A DNA stretch of 64,000 bases from CALKXV01 sp965228905 (GTDB lineage Bacteria > Pseudomonadota > Alphaproteobacteria > Rhodobacterales > Rhodobacteraceae), in the NCBI GenBank assembly GCA_965228905.1, contig CBDDII010000003.1, positions 682,001 to 746,000 of the forward strand. The letters are read 5' to 3'. Positions within the stretch are counted from its first letter, which is position 1, and every line of letters starts with the position of its first letter. This document shows, piece by piece, positions 34,720-43,763 of this stretch. The notes below the pieces were generated by a model. It saw nothing but the letters and a program-made list of their open reading frames with translations, was not told the DNA's origin and made no database searches. The position numbers and the translations under genes were made by a program.

Positions 34720-36192
34720 TCAATACTTGCCGACCCTCGGAACTCCAGCAGAACTCGTCGCCATGACCGCGTCAAGGTGGCGGTGGAGCAACCGTTGTTT
34801 CTCGGCCGGATCGCAACCGTCATTCCAGAGGTTTCTGAACTCGCCCGGGTCCGCGTCAAGATCGAACAGCTCGACCAGATCGAGACCGTGATAGACGATT
34901 GTCTTGTGCTTGCCGTCAAAGGTCATTGTCGCATGAGTTGGCTTTGGACTTTCGTTCGAGCCAAGTGCGTCATTGAATTCCGATACGACGACGGATTTGT
35001 GCTTACCCGGAGGCAACGCGCCGGTTAGTAGCCCGAACAGAGACTTGCCTTGCATCGTTTCCGGTATCGAAAGGCCGGCGGCCTCCAGAAGCGTCGGCGC
35101 AATGTCGACGAGTTCGACCAGGGCGTCCGACTCCATATCTTCAACGAAATGTCCCGGCCACGAGAACAGCAACGGCACATGGACGAGCCCTTCAAAGAAC
35201 CTGCACCCCTTGTAAAGCAGCCCATGGTCGCCCAGCAATTCACCGTGGTCGCTGTTAAAGACAACTATGGTATTTTCTAACGCACCGATCTCTTCGAGGT
35301 GGGACAGCAGACGGCCGAACTCTGCGTCGATCAGTTCAATCATAGCGTAATAGGCCGCCTTGACCTCCTGACCGTTGAACGACGTCGGGGGAATGGTCGC
35401 GGTGTTTTCCGTTCCCGTTGACAGGGGCTGTTCTCCATTCGGATCGACAGCCGTAACTGACTGCTGCGACACCTCGCTGAAGTCGCGTTGACGCTCCAGG
35501 TCCGACGGACGGAACAAGGGGGGCGGCAAGTCTGCGGCTACGTATCTGTCGCGATACTCTTTCGGGGGGTCGAAGGGCGGATGCGGGTCGAACACATTGA
35601 CCGACAGCAACCATGGTGTGTCGCCCCGGGAGTCAACGAAGTCGATCGCACGATCGGTTGCCCAGGTCGTCTGGTGTAACTCCTGCGTTACGCCCTCGCA
35701 GCAGAAGCCAGTGGCATTGGCGTAGGCCTGCGATGGCCGAACGCCTTTCTCCTCGATCATCCATTTGTGATAGGCGTTTTCATCGGGCGCGTCCGGCGGC
35801 ATCGGGTGATGGCTGTATTCGAACATGCAGTAGCCGTCGTCCACCCGTGGCTCGATCCCATTTGCCGCAGATGCAAGGTGAAGCTTCCCTATCAAGCCGC
35901 AGTCGTAGCCAGCGTCGCGGAAAATCTTGGTCACCAGCGTTTCACCGTTTGGGAAATGAGCGTTTCCGTTGCGGTGAACATGTGTGGTTGCGGGGTAGCG
36001 ACCCGTCAGGAAAGAGGCACGGCTGGGTGTGCAAATGGGGCTTTGCGCGTAGGCCCTTTTGAACGCCACGCCACGCGCTTTGAACTTGTCGATGTTCGGC
36101 GTGTTTATAAACGGATTCCCCAGGGACCGGATCGTGTCAAACCGTTGCTGGTCCGTGCAGTACCAGAGGATATTGGGCTTCTTCGCCGGCAT
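34720..36192 (-). CDS. Cytoplasmic sulfatase (formylglycine-dependent)
   Basis: 490 residues. The formylglycine motif CTPSRASFLTGRYP has its Cys at residue 54; the metal-binding DQQRF near the N-terminus and NSDHGELLGDHG are present. There is no signal peptide, so unlike polysaccharide sulfatases it should act on an imported sulfate ester, consistent with the TTT transporter genes upstream on the same strand (tctC-sulfatase spacing 56 bases). Resembles choline-sulfatase/arylsulfatase members of the family; the substrate is not identifiable. A formylglycine-generating system is needed elsewhere. Confidence 0.88.
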   Translation of the reverse strand: MPAKKPNILWYCTDQQRFDTIRSLGNPFINTPNIDKFKARGVAFKRAYAQSPICTPSRASFLTGRYPATTHVHRNGNAHFPNGETLVTKIFRDAGYDCGLIGKLHLASAANGIEPRVDDGYCMFEYSHHPMPPDAPDENAYHKWMIEEKGVRPSQAYANATGFCCEGVTQELHQTTWATDRAIDFVDSRGDTPWLLSVNVFDPHPPFDPPKEYRDRYVAADLPPPLFRPSDLERQRDFSEVSQQSVTAVDPNGEQPLSTGTENTATIPPTSFNGQEVKAAYYAMIELIDAEFGRLLSHLEEIGALENTIVVFNSDHGELLGDHGLLYKGCRFFEGLVHVPLLFSWPGHFVEDMESDALVELVDIAPTLLEAAGLSIPETMQGKSLFGLLTGALPPGKHKSVVVSEFNDALGSNESPKPTHATMTFDGKHKTIVYHGLDLVELFDLDADPGEFRNLWNDGCDPAEKQRLLHRHLDAVMATSSAGVPRVGKY

Positions 36193-36219
36193 CTTGTACT
36201 CCGCTTGGCGTGTATCGAC

Positions 36220-36241
36220 GCCCCGCCGAATACGGCGGGGC
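36220..36241 (-). terminator. Intercistronic hairpin between tctC and the sulfatase gene
   Basis: GCCCCGCCG / CGGCGGGGC forms a perfect nine-pair stem with an AATA loop. No T-run follows, so it may act as an RNA-stabilising structure or partial terminator that changes the ratio of transporter to sulfatase. Confidence 0.5.
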
Positions 36242-36248
36242 GCGGGGC

Positions 36249-37217
36249 TTACTTCAGCAACGCTGCCAGGCTCGACAGGCTGCCGGACGACGTGGCGATG
36301 TACTCGGCAGCTTCCGCGCCGGGTTTCCAGATTGGCGTGACGCCGTAACCTCTGGCGAACTCGGTCCAGGCGTCGGACGTTGCCATCGTGCCGAAGATCT
36401 CCACCAGAGACTCCATCACATCGTCCGGCGTGTCCTTCGGTGCCCAGAGTGCCGTCCAGATGCCGATGTCGTAGGGCAACCCAAGATCACCGTAAGAAAT
36501 GATCTCGCCTTCAAACTTCAGAAGCTCGATGTCGGTGGAAGCAGCGAGGAACACCGCTTCACCCGCATTGACGGAATCGAGACCCGCCGGCGCACCGGGC
36601 ATCGCGACGTCGATCTGGTCGCCGAGAAGTGCGCCCATTGTTGGCGCTCCGCCGCCATATGGAATGGTGTTGAGTTGGATGTCATAGGCTTCTTCCAGCG
36701 CGACAATAGCCAAGTGCTGGGGGCTGTTCAGGGACGGCACGCCAATGGTCAGTCCTCCGGGGTCTGCCTTTGCAGCCGCGACGACATCATCAACGGTGTT
36801 CCAACCTTTCGACGGGCGCGTCAGGAGCCAGGCGCCGCGTAGATTGAATACACCGACAGGTTTGAAATCATCCATCCCGACCGGAAGATTGGCTTCAAAA
36901 AGTGGTAGCGTCGCCATGACCGTGTCTGCCACCAGAAGCGTGTACCCGTCGGGGTCTGACTGTGCGGCTTTCAGAATGCCGGTGACACCACCTCCGCCGG
37001 TCACGGATTCGATGACGATTGGCTGGTCGATGACTGTATCGGAATTGGCCGTCAGGCCGCGGATCGCCGTGTCTGTGGCTCCGCCGGGTGCGAAAGCATT
37101 GATGATCCGGATCGGTTTTTCCGGGAATTCGTCTGCAAGGGCCGACCCCGCGCCGACTATCGTGGCCAAGGCTGCTGCGGCCGTCAGGCACTGCCTGATC
37201 TTGTTCTGAAATCTCAT
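36249..37217 (-). CDS. tctC: Tripartite tricarboxylate transporter binding protein (TctC family)
   Basis: 322 residues. A signal peptide (CLTAAAALATIVGAGSALAD) is followed by the Bug-family opening EFPEKPIRIINAFAPGGATDT and the loop GGGGVTG. These proteins bind carboxylates or other small anions for the TctAB permease. The ATG at 37217 has GGAGG before it. The ligand is unknown; the sulfatase gene directly downstream raises the possibility of a sulfated or sulfonated compound. Confidence 0.85.
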   Translation of the reverse strand: MRFQNKIRQCLTAAAALATIVGAGSALADEFPEKPIRIINAFAPGGATDTAIRGLTANSDTVIDQPIVIESVTGGGGVTGILKAAQSDPDGYTLLVADTVMATLPLFEANLPVGMDDFKPVGVFNLRGAWLLTRPSKGWNTVDDVVAAAKADPGGLTIGVPSLNSPQHLAIVALEEAYDIQLNTIPYGGGAPTMGALLGDQIDVAMPGAPAGLDSVNAGEAVFLAASTDIELLKFEGEIISYGDLGLPYDIGIWTALWAPKDTPDDVMESLVEIFGTMATSDAWTEFARGYGVTPIWKPGAEAAEYIATSSGSLSSLAALLK

Positions 37218-37244
37218 GTTGTCCTCCATGTTCAATGAGATGCG

Positions 37245-38774
37245 TTACGTGTCGTTTTTCTGGAAACTCCTGTTTCTTCTTGTTTTTCTTTTTCGTGTCA
37301 GGTCGACGCCGAACTTGACCGCGATCGCTGCAATGATGATCAGACAGGCCAGGGAAATCGGGCTCGACAAAAAGGTGGAGAAATCTCCGCGGCTGATGAG
37401 CAATGCCCGCCGGAAGTTTGTTTCGATCACCGGACCAAGGATCAGTCCCAACGCCAGCGCCGGGATGGAATAGCCGCGGTGATGCATCAGGTAGCCGAGC
37501 ACACCGAAGAGAAGCGCGATCAGCATGTCGAACCGCGTGTTGGAATTGGCGTAGCTTCCCATCAGTGCAAGGACGAGCACACAGCCCAACAGTATGGATC
37601 TGTCGACCTTCAGAATTGCCACGAAAGGCCGAATGAAGATGATAGCTGCGATCAGCGTCGTGACGTTCGCAAGCCCGAGCGCAAGCAGAACGCTATAGGC
37701 GACATCCGGGCTTTCTTGAAAGAACAGGGGCCCCGGCTGCAAACCATAAAGCATCAGGGCGCCCAGCATGATCGCTGTCGATCCGTCCCCGGGAATGCCA
37801 AGCGTCAGCATAGGAATCATCGTCCCCCCGGTCACCGCGTTGTTCGCGGATTCGGGGGCAGCGACACCCTCTGGAATGCCCTCGCCGGGCGCGTATTCCG
37901 ATTTGAGGCGACCACTGTCGAGAAGGCGTTTCACGTAGGCCAGAGACAACCATCCAGCGGTGTCCGACCCGACACCGGGAACGATCCCAAGCGTCCCGCC
38001 TATGGCGGTGCCGACGGCGACGATCTTTTTCATCCCCCAAAGGTCCCGGAAGGCGCGCCCGAGGCCGAAAATCTGGGATTGTGTCTTGGGGCGCGCGCTG
38101 ACGGACGTGTCCGAGATATCGACCAGCACCGTCGTTACGGCAAAAAGGCCGATGATGGCGGAAAGAATGGGAATGCCGCCAAGCAGGTGATAGCTGTCCA
38201 TGGTCAAACGCGGGACGCCCGACATCTCGTCGAGGCCTATTGTGGACAAGACCAGCCCAAGCGATGCGGCCATGAGACCTTTCAGCAAATCATTGCCCGA
38301 CAGACTGGCGACAGCGGTAAGTGCAAGAATGCCGATCATCGCCAGATCCGCGGAAGAGATCCGGATGGCGTAGACGCCAATGACGCTGACAAGCGGCAGT
38401 GCGATCAACCAACTGAGTGTGCCGCCGACGAAAGAACCGCCAATGGCAAGCCCCATGGCGCGCCCGGCCTCGCCTCGCCGGGCCATTGCGTTACCCTCCA
38501 CCGCGGTGGCCGCCGCCGCCGGCGTGCCCGGCGTGCGCATCAAGATCGCCGAAAAGGCGCCGCCTGTTTTTGTACCGACGTATATTCCGATCAGGATCAT
38601 GAATGCCGAAATCGGGTTCATTCCGAAGGTGATCGGGATCAAAACCGCGATAGCCATCGGCGACGAAAGGCCAGGAAGCACGCCAACCAGAAGTCCAAGC
38701 GCACTTCCGACAAAAAGGAGAAAGAAATTCGTTGGCTGACCTACTGCAGAGGCGGCGGATAAGATTGCGTCCAT
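37245..38774 (-). CDS. tctA: Tripartite tricarboxylate transporter large membrane subunit (TctA)
   Basis: 509 residues, about twelve spans, with the family motifs VGVLPGLSSPMAIAVLIPIT and ILMRTPGTPAAAATAVEGNA and a matching second half (GIVPGVGSDTAGWLSLAY). It forms the sodium- or proton-coupled channel. It lies 27 bases upstream of tctC and 6 bases after tctB, the normal tctB-A-C order on the minus strand. Confidence 0.93.
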   Translation of the reverse strand: MDAILSAASAVGQPTNFFLLFVGSALGLLVGVLPGLSSPMAIAVLIPITFGMNPISAFMILIGIYVGTKTGGAFSAILMRTPGTPAAAATAVEGNAMARRGEAGRAMGLAIGGSFVGGTLSWLIALPLVSVIGVYAIRISSADLAMIGILALTAVASLSGNDLLKGLMAASLGLVLSTIGLDEMSGVPRLTMDSYHLLGGIPILSAIIGLFAVTTVLVDISDTSVSARPKTQSQIFGLGRAFRDLWGMKKIVAVGTAIGGTLGIVPGVGSDTAGWLSLAYVKRLLDSGRLKSEYAPGEGIPEGVAAPESANNAVTGGTMIPMLTLGIPGDGSTAIMLGALMLYGLQPGPLFFQESPDVAYSVLLALGLANVTTLIAAIIFIRPFVAILKVDRSILLGCVLVLALMGSYANSNTRFDMLIALLFGVLGYLMHHRGYSIPALALGLILGPVIETNFRRALLISRGDFSTFLSSPISLACLIIIAAIAVKFGVDLTRKRKTRRNRSFQKNDT

Positions 38775-38780
38775 GCGCCG

Positions 38781-39230
38781 CTACTCTGCGATCCGAAGAA
38801 GATGGAAGAACAGCACGTAGAGGATTACTGCCGAAATGCACGCCTTCAAGACAAGGCCGACCCAGCTCCGGCTCCCGGCAATGTAAAATATTGCTGCCAG
38901 GAAAACGGGGGCAAGAAGCAGGAAAGTGACGTGACCGAACGAAGCAACAAAAACGCTCATCACTGCGATCACAGCAACGGGTCGGGCCAGTTCACGTAGC
39001 CCTAGTCCCGGCCCATCGCTCTCGCGCGCCCCCGTGGCTTCGAAGAGGATCAACATGGCCCGCAGCAGCGCAAAGGTGCCCATCGCACCCGCCGCCAAAC
39101 GCGGAAATAGCCCCGGTGAAATTCGCCCGCCGGAAGAACCCGCGAAACCCTGCGTTTCAACGAAGACCAGAACGCTAATGCACAGCACGACCCCAAGACT
39201 GAGGAGTTCCTGTGCAACACCGGCTTTCAT
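38781..39230 (-). CDS. tctB: Tripartite tricarboxylate transporter small membrane subunit (TctB)
   Basis: 149 residues with four hydrophobic spans (about 8-28, 40-60, 78-98 and 104-140), the expected TctB size and layout. It is first in the tctBAC-sulfatase unit and starts 116 bases from the divergent lysR-type gene. Confidence 0.85.
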   Translation of the reverse strand: MKAGVAQELLSLGVVLCISVLVFVETQGFAGSSGGRISPGLFPRLAAGAMGTFALLRAMLILFEATGARESDGPGLGLRELARPVAVIAVMSVFVASFGHVTFLLLAPVFLAAIFYIAGSRSWVGLVLKACISAVILYVLFFHLLRIAE

Positions 39231-39309
39231 ATTTTCCTCCCATGTTCGAGAGGTTTAGCGCTCTCGTACGCCCAGCTGTTCTGGCTGTTTGGAAAGTTTA
39301 AGAACCAAT

Positions 39310-39365
39310 TGACATTCATATCAAGACGTCGAATGCATGGATTGATATGATTGAAATGAATGTCA
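39310..39365. promoter_or_regulatory. Dyad between tctB and the LysR gene, candidate LysR operator
   Basis: TTGACATTCATATCAA is followed by TTGATATGA and ATGAATGTCA, so both arms of the dyad (TGACATTCAT / ATGAATGTCA and ATATCAA / TTGATAT) are present over 56 bases. The right arm overlaps the regulator's start codon, which suits auto-repression. Confidence 0.5.
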
Positions 39366-40261
39366 TAACTCTGCTTAAACACGTCCGGGTCGTTCTGACT
39401 CTGAACCGCCAGAAAAGCATCGGACGGGCGGCCGAAACGCTGGGCATTACCCAATCGGCCGTAACCAGGGCCTTGCAGCGGGCCGAGGCAGATCTCGGCC
39501 AGACACTTTTCTTGCGCCACGCCAAGGGGGTCGAGCCGACGCCGGCAGGTCGGATCGTCTGCCGCTACGCCAAGTCGATCGTCGGGAAGGGCGCTGAGGC
39601 GCTCAACGAAATTGAGGATCTCGGCAATGTTCCCGGCGTGTTGAATGTCGGGGCAGCGGCATCTTTCATTGACACCATCCTGCCGCGCGCAATGGCCAGG
39701 GCTGTGTCGCGTTTTCCTTCGATGGAGATCCGGCTGACCGTGGATAGCGTTGACAGCCTGATGACTCTGCTCAGGGACGGGGTTCTCGACCTTCTGTTCA
39801 TCGCCGAACCTCCCGGAGTGGCGTCGATGAAAGATATCGACTGGGTTCCAATGTTAACCGACGAGATGAACATCGTCGCGCGTTCGGACCACCCCCTTGC
39901 CAACAAAGCTCGCGTCGGAATCGCGGAACTCAGTGGATTCAAGTGGGTGCTCGGAAGGTATCACGACCCGCAACGTCTGTATCTCGAAAGCGTTTACAGA
40001 TCGAAGGGTTTGATGTTGCCGGAGGTGGCGGTGGAATGCCTGTCCCGCGATGTGGCTCTTCGCGTGGTGAAAGACTCGCAATTGTTGACCCTTGCCCCAA
40101 ATCTGAAAGCCAACCCTTATTACGATGATCTACAACGTATCAATTGCAGGGATTTGCATTGGACAAGGGTTGCGGGGATGGCCAGCCGGTCCGGCGTCAA
40201 GTTGCCCTTGGGCGCGAAGATTCTCATGCGTGAGACCAGCGAATTTTGCAGGTTACGGTGA
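39347..40261 (+). CDS. LysR-family regulator of the tct/sulfatase genes
   Basis: 304 residues. The N-terminal helix-turn-helix reads SIGRAAETLGITQSAVTRALQRAE; the effector domain spans about 95-300. Two in-frame ATGs (39347 and 39356) are possible. It is transcribed away from tctB with a dyad between them, the standard arrangement for a LysR protein controlling the neighbouring transporter. Confidence 0.88.
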   Translation: MIEMNVITLLKHVRVVLTLNRQKSIGRAAETLGITQSAVTRALQRAEADLGQTLFLRHAKGVEPTPAGRIVCRYAKSIVGKGAEALNEIEDLGNVPGVLNVGAAASFIDTILPRAMARAVSRFPSMEIRLTVDSVDSLMTLLRDGVLDLLFIAEPPGVASMKDIDWVPMLTDEMNIVARSDHPLANKARVGIAELSGFKWVLGRYHDPQRLYLESVYRSKGLMLPEVAVECLSRDVALRVVKDSQLLTLAPNLKANPYYDDLQRINCRDLHWTRVAGMASRSGVKLPLGAKILMRETSEFCRLR

Positions 40262-40547
40262 AGCCATGAGTCGCGCCAATTCTGCTGGCAAGTGTGAGCT
40301 GGGCATTTCTGCGCGATAGTAGGTCCACTTTGGCGGCGGATCCGCGCGAGCCGGAAGAGCACGTATAGGTTCGCAACCACGTAGTTTGGTGTTTAATATC
40401 TTCGACGGTGCGCCGGGCGCCATTTCATGACCATTATGCCAACTGACGCGCAACGATCCTCGGCACCGCGCGTTCGCGCGTTCACATTTAATACCCGTCT
40501 GTGCCATCCATGATCCGTCCGAGATCGACGCTCAATTGAATCAAGAT
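40262..40547. other. Gene-free stretch before the first phosphonate importer
   Basis: About 290 bases without a supported gene. A minus-strand frame here is open but matches nothing I know. The Pho-box-like repeats lie at its right edge (40548-40576). Confidence 0.4.
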
Positions 40548-40576
40548 CGTCACGTCTCTGTCACGCCTTCGTTTCA
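40548..40576 (+). promoter_or_regulatory. Pho-box-like repeats before phosphonate importer 1
   Basis: Three 7-mers TCGTCAC, CTGTCAC and TCGTTTC start 11 bases apart (40548, 40559, 40570). PhoB sites are tandem 7-mers of consensus CTGTCAT separated by 4 bases, so this matches in spacing and largely in sequence. An AAAATC/TCATTC stretch about 10 bases on could be the -10 element; the binding-protein gene starts at 40622. Confidence 0.6.
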
Positions 40577-40621
40577 ATTTCCGAAAATCATTCAGGCGAT
40601 TTTCACACCGGGGGTATGACC

Positions 40622-41491
40622 ATGAAACTTCGTTCCGTTCTGACTGGCGCTGTACTGGCGATTTCTGCGGCTATCACGGCACAAGCCGAAACCTGGAAAC
40701 TTGCGGTCACCGATGTTGAAGGCATGGAGCGTCTTCAGCTTGAATGGGGGCCGTTCAAGGATGCGCTTGAAGCGGCCACCGGCGACAGCTTTGAGTTCTT
40801 TGCCGTGAATTCTCGAACAGCTGCTGCCGAAGCCTTGCGCGGCAAAACGGTCGACTTTGTTGTGTCCGGTCCGGCAGAATATGTCGTGATCAACAAGCTG
40901 ACCAACGCCACGCCGATCGTGGGCCTCGGCCGACCGGATTATCACTGTGCCATCGTCGTGCGTGCCGACAGCGGAATCAACACGGTGGCCGACCTGAAGG
41001 GCAAGACGGTTGTCTTTGGCGATATCGGGTCAACCTCGAACATGTTGTGTCCGATGCAGGTCCTGGCCGATCACGGGCTTGATCCGGTGAACGACATCCA
41101 GAAAACCCACACGAGCCGAAACATCGCCCACGAGGCCTTGAAGAACGGCGACGTGGACGCATTGGGGTCCAACGCCGGATCTTGGTTAAGTGTGCGCAAC
41201 AGGGAAACCGACCTGCCTTATGGGTTCTTCAAGATCCTCGCACGGTCGGGCGACTTGCCGAACGATATGATCATGGTGGGTGCCCATGTACCGGCAGAAG
41301 CCGCAGCTGAAGTTCAGGCTGCGATCATCAACAACAAGGCCAGCATCATCGCGGGCATCACGGCCCATGAAGAGAACGAAAAGTACATCGGCATGGACCT
41401 CGTCGAGATCGAGGACAGCGCCTATGATTATGTGCGGTCGATGTACGCGAACGCAGGTTACCCACAGTTCGACAATTTCATCGGTGAGTGA
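40622..41491 (+). CDS. phnD: Phosphonate-type ABC transporter binding protein (importer 1)
   Basis: 289 residues. A signal peptide (SVLTGAVLAISAAITAQAE) precedes a PhnD-like type II binding domain with FFAVNSRTAAAEALRGKTVDF, VVSGPAEYVVI and FGDIGSTSNML. The ATG at 40622 is preferred to the one at 40616 because GGGGG is then correctly spaced. It differs from the second PhnD (56702-57613), so the two importers probably bind different ligands. It starts the plus-strand operon that ends with the PhnM-like gene. Confidence 0.85.
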   Translation: MKLRSVLTGAVLAISAAITAQAETWKLAVTDVEGMERLQLEWGPFKDALEAATGDSFEFFAVNSRTAAAEALRGKTVDFVVSGPAEYVVINKLTNATPIVGLGRPDYHCAIVVRADSGINTVADLKGKTVVFGDIGSTSNMLCPMQVLADHGLDPVNDIQKTHTSRNIAHEALKNGDVDALGSNAGSWLSVRNRETDLPYGFFKILARSGDLPNDMIMVGAHVPAEAAAEVQAAIINNKASIIAGITAHEENEKYIGMDLVEIEDSAYDYVRSMYANAGYPQFDNFIGE

Positions 41492-42299
41492 CCTGACAAC
41501 AGCGCCACTGGTGCAGAAGGCGCCGGTATCGGCCGGAGCAGGCGTTTCTGCTCCGGTTCTTCCCGTTGATCTGCGGGTCACGCGCCTGGGAAAGAGTTTT
41601 GCGGGTAACAGGATTTTCACGGACGTGTCTTTTGGCCTCTCACGTGGCGAAGCGGTGGCAGTCGTGGGGGCCAATGGCACGGGCAAGTCCACCCTCTTGC
41701 GATGTATCATGGGCCTTGTTCCGACCGATACGGGCGAAATCGAGGTTCTTGGAACCGACGTTGTCGCCGCGAAGCCTTTGGATTTGCGCGCTATGCGGGC
41801 ACGGGTGGGGCTTGTTTCGCAAAAGCACAACCTCGTGTCGCGCCTGTCTGTTCTGTCCAACGTGGTACAAGGCCTGTTGGGACAGTATGCTGGGGTTCGA
41901 CATTGGTCTCAGGCCTTTGCGCCTGCTGACTCACGAATCGCAGCTATGGAGGCGCTGTCCGCGGTTGGCCTTGCGCATCTCTCGAAGCGCCGCGCGGACC
42001 GGCTCTCTGGCGGTCAATCTCAGCGGGTTGCGATTGCGCGAGCCTTGGTCGGCAAGCCGAGGATCCTGATTGCGGATGAACCGACGGCATCGCTTGATCC
42101 GGCGGCGGGGGAAGATGTGATGGAACTTTTCTTTGCGTTTGCCCGGCAAACCGGCGTGACGGTCATCTTCATATCTCACAACATCGAACATGCGCTGCGT
42201 TATGGTGATCGGGTGTTGGGCCTTGCCGAGGGCCACATGAAACTGGATGCCCGTGCCGATAGCATCAGCGCCGAGGATCTGAGGGGGCTTTATGACTGA
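41484..42299 (+). CDS. phnC: Phosphonate-type ABC transporter ATP-binding protein (importer 1)
   Basis: 271 residues starting at a GTG that overlaps the binding-protein gene by eight bases. Walker A is VGANGTGKSTLL, the signature LSGGQSQRVAIARAL and Walker B ILIADEPTASLDP. PhnC family by length and the LVSRLSVLSNVVQGLLG Q-loop region. It powers importer 1; its stop overlaps the permease start. Confidence 0.88.
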   Translation: MSDLTTAPLVQKAPVSAGAGVSAPVLPVDLRVTRLGKSFAGNRIFTDVSFGLSRGEAVAVVGANGTGKSTLLRCIMGLVPTDTGEIEVLGTDVVAAKPLDLRAMRARVGLVSQKHNLVSRLSVLSNVVQGLLGQYAGVRHWSQAFAPADSRIAAMEALSAVGLAHLSKRRADRLSGGQSQRVAIARALVGKPRILIADEPTASLDPAAGEDVMELFFAFARQTGVTVIFISHNIEHALRYGDRVLGLAEGHMKLDARADSISAEDLRGLYD

Positions 42300-43101
42300 A
42301 GCTTCCGCATTGCCGCCACGCTATGATCGGCCCTCGGCGCTTGCGTTCCTGGGGTACGCAGCGGCCATCGTCATAGTTTTCTGGTCTTTTGCCGGGGCTG
42401 GGTTCTCGGTTGAAAAGGTGATTTCGTCCCCGCCGCGATTTGCCGATTTCCTGGATCGCGCATTGCCACCGAACCTGGAGCCCGAGGTTTTGGTGCGACT
42501 GGGTTGGAAGATGCTGGAAACCTTGCAGATCGCCCTTGCAGGGGCGGTGATCGGCGTGGCGGCCTCGGTCCCCGTCGCTTTCCTGGCTGCGCGTGGCATG
42601 ATCGTGGAACCTTGGGTCAATCAGATCGTGCGAAACGTACTTGGGTTCATTCGCGCTGTTCCCGATATCGCCTGGGCACTGGTTTTCGTGGTTGCCGTCG
42701 GTTTGGGCCCTTTTGCGGGAATGTTGGCGATTGCCGTTGATACCATCGGGTTCTGTGGCCGCTTCTTTGCCGACGATATGGAGGCGGCTGACAAGGGGCC
42801 TGCGGAAAGCCTTTCGGCCACCGGTGCACGCAAGCTTGATGTGGTGGCCTGTGCGACCATTCCCGCCGCGATGCCGGCTTTCATTTCCACCTCGCTTTAC
42901 GCACTCGAAAAGGCGGTGCGGTCTTCGACGATACTTGGCCTTGTAGGGGCGGGAGGTATCGGGATCGAATTGAAGGTGGGTTTCGACCTTTTCGATTATC
43001 CGACGGCCATGACAGTGATCATGATGATCGCCGTCGTGGTCATCGCCATCGAACAATTCTCGGGCTGGGCCCGAACGAAAATCATCGGAGAGCAGCGTTG
43101 A
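42292..43101 (+). CDS. phnE: Phosphonate-type ABC transporter permease (importer 1)
   Basis: 269 residues with about six spans and the BPD_transp_1 loop (SATGARKLDVVACATIPAAM). Only one permease gene accompanies this importer, so it should act as a homodimer, in contrast with the two-permease importer 2. It overlaps the gene before and the methyltransferase gene after, which begins at a TTG inside its last codons. Confidence 0.87.
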   Translation: MTEASALPPRYDRPSALAFLGYAAAIVIVFWSFAGAGFSVEKVISSPPRFADFLDRALPPNLEPEVLVRLGWKMLETLQIALAGAVIGVAASVPVAFLAARGMIVEPWVNQIVRNVLGFIRAVPDIAWALVFVVAVGLGPFAGMLAIAVDTIGFCGRFFADDMEAADKGPAESLSATGARKLDVVACATIPAAMPAFISTSLYALEKAVRSSTILGLVGAGGIGIELKVGFDLFDYPTAMTVIMMIAVVVIAIEQFSGWARTKIIGEQR

Positions 43102-43763
43102 AACCATACCTGAAGACCGACACCGCAGACCAGCATTGGAGCCGGATCTGGAACGGGATCGAGGCGGGGTCGAAATGGCTATCCCCGGAGCCTGACGTGA
43201 AGCGGTGGGCGGAGACACTGGGAAGTGGCTCTGCGATACTTGATCTTGGCGCCGGGGTCGGGCGCCATGCGTTGTCATTGCAAGCCGCCGGTTTCGACGT
43301 CACGGCGCTTGATGCCGCGTCCGAAGGTCTGGCCGAGATCGAGAAGGCCGGTTCCGATGTGACAATCACGCTTGGGCGCATGGATAACCTCCCGTTCGAC
43401 GATCAGAGCTTTGATCACGTACTGAGCTGGAACGTGATCTATCACGGGGACGAGACGGTGCTATTGAACACCATTGGCGAGGTTCGCAGAGTGTTGCGGC
43501 CCGGCGGTACTTTCCTTTTGACAATGCTTTCAAAACGCCGCTTGTGGGTGGATCGCGACAGATTGCACGGGCCCAGAGAGATTTCACGCAACACCTGGGT
43601 GTTCGATGATGACAGTTCCGACAAGCGTCACCCGCACTACTACTGCGGTGCGGCGGAAATGCTGGCCCTGTTCCAGGGGTTCGAAGTGCTGTGGATGGAA
43701 GACCGCGAACATGAGAAGCCCGGTTCATGGCATTGGCATCTGATTCTGGAACGGCAGGCATGA
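43098..43763 (+). CDS. SAM-dependent methyltransferase in the phosphonate operon
   Basis: 221 residues, TTG start overlapping the permease stop (TTGA). Class I methyltransferase motif I is ILDLGAGVGRHALSL, motif II VTALDAASEGLAEI and motif IV/V HVLSWNVIYHGDE, TehB/UbiE-like. Being locked between an importer and a PhnM-like amidohydrolase by overlaps on both sides suggests it modifies the imported compound or an intermediate. It is not part of the classical C-P lyase set, and the substrate is unknown. Confidence 0.8.
   Translation: MKPYLKTDTADQHWSRIWNGIEAGSKWLSPEPDVKRWAETLGSGSAILDLGAGVGRHALSLQAAGFDVTALDAASEGLAEIEKAGSDVTITLGRMDNLPFDDQSFDHVLSWNVIYHGDETVLLNTIGEVRRVLRPGGTFLLTMLSKRRLWVDRDRLHGPREISRNTWVFDDDSSDKRHPHYYCGAAEMLALFQGFEVLWMEDREHEKPGSWHWHLILERQA

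Noticed and set aside
37479..38762. Plus-strand open frame of 427 codons
   Set aside because: Antisense to tctA, which has all family motifs.
40253..40507. Minus-strand frame that looked like a transposase relic
   Set aside because: No motif of any transposase family could be pointed to.
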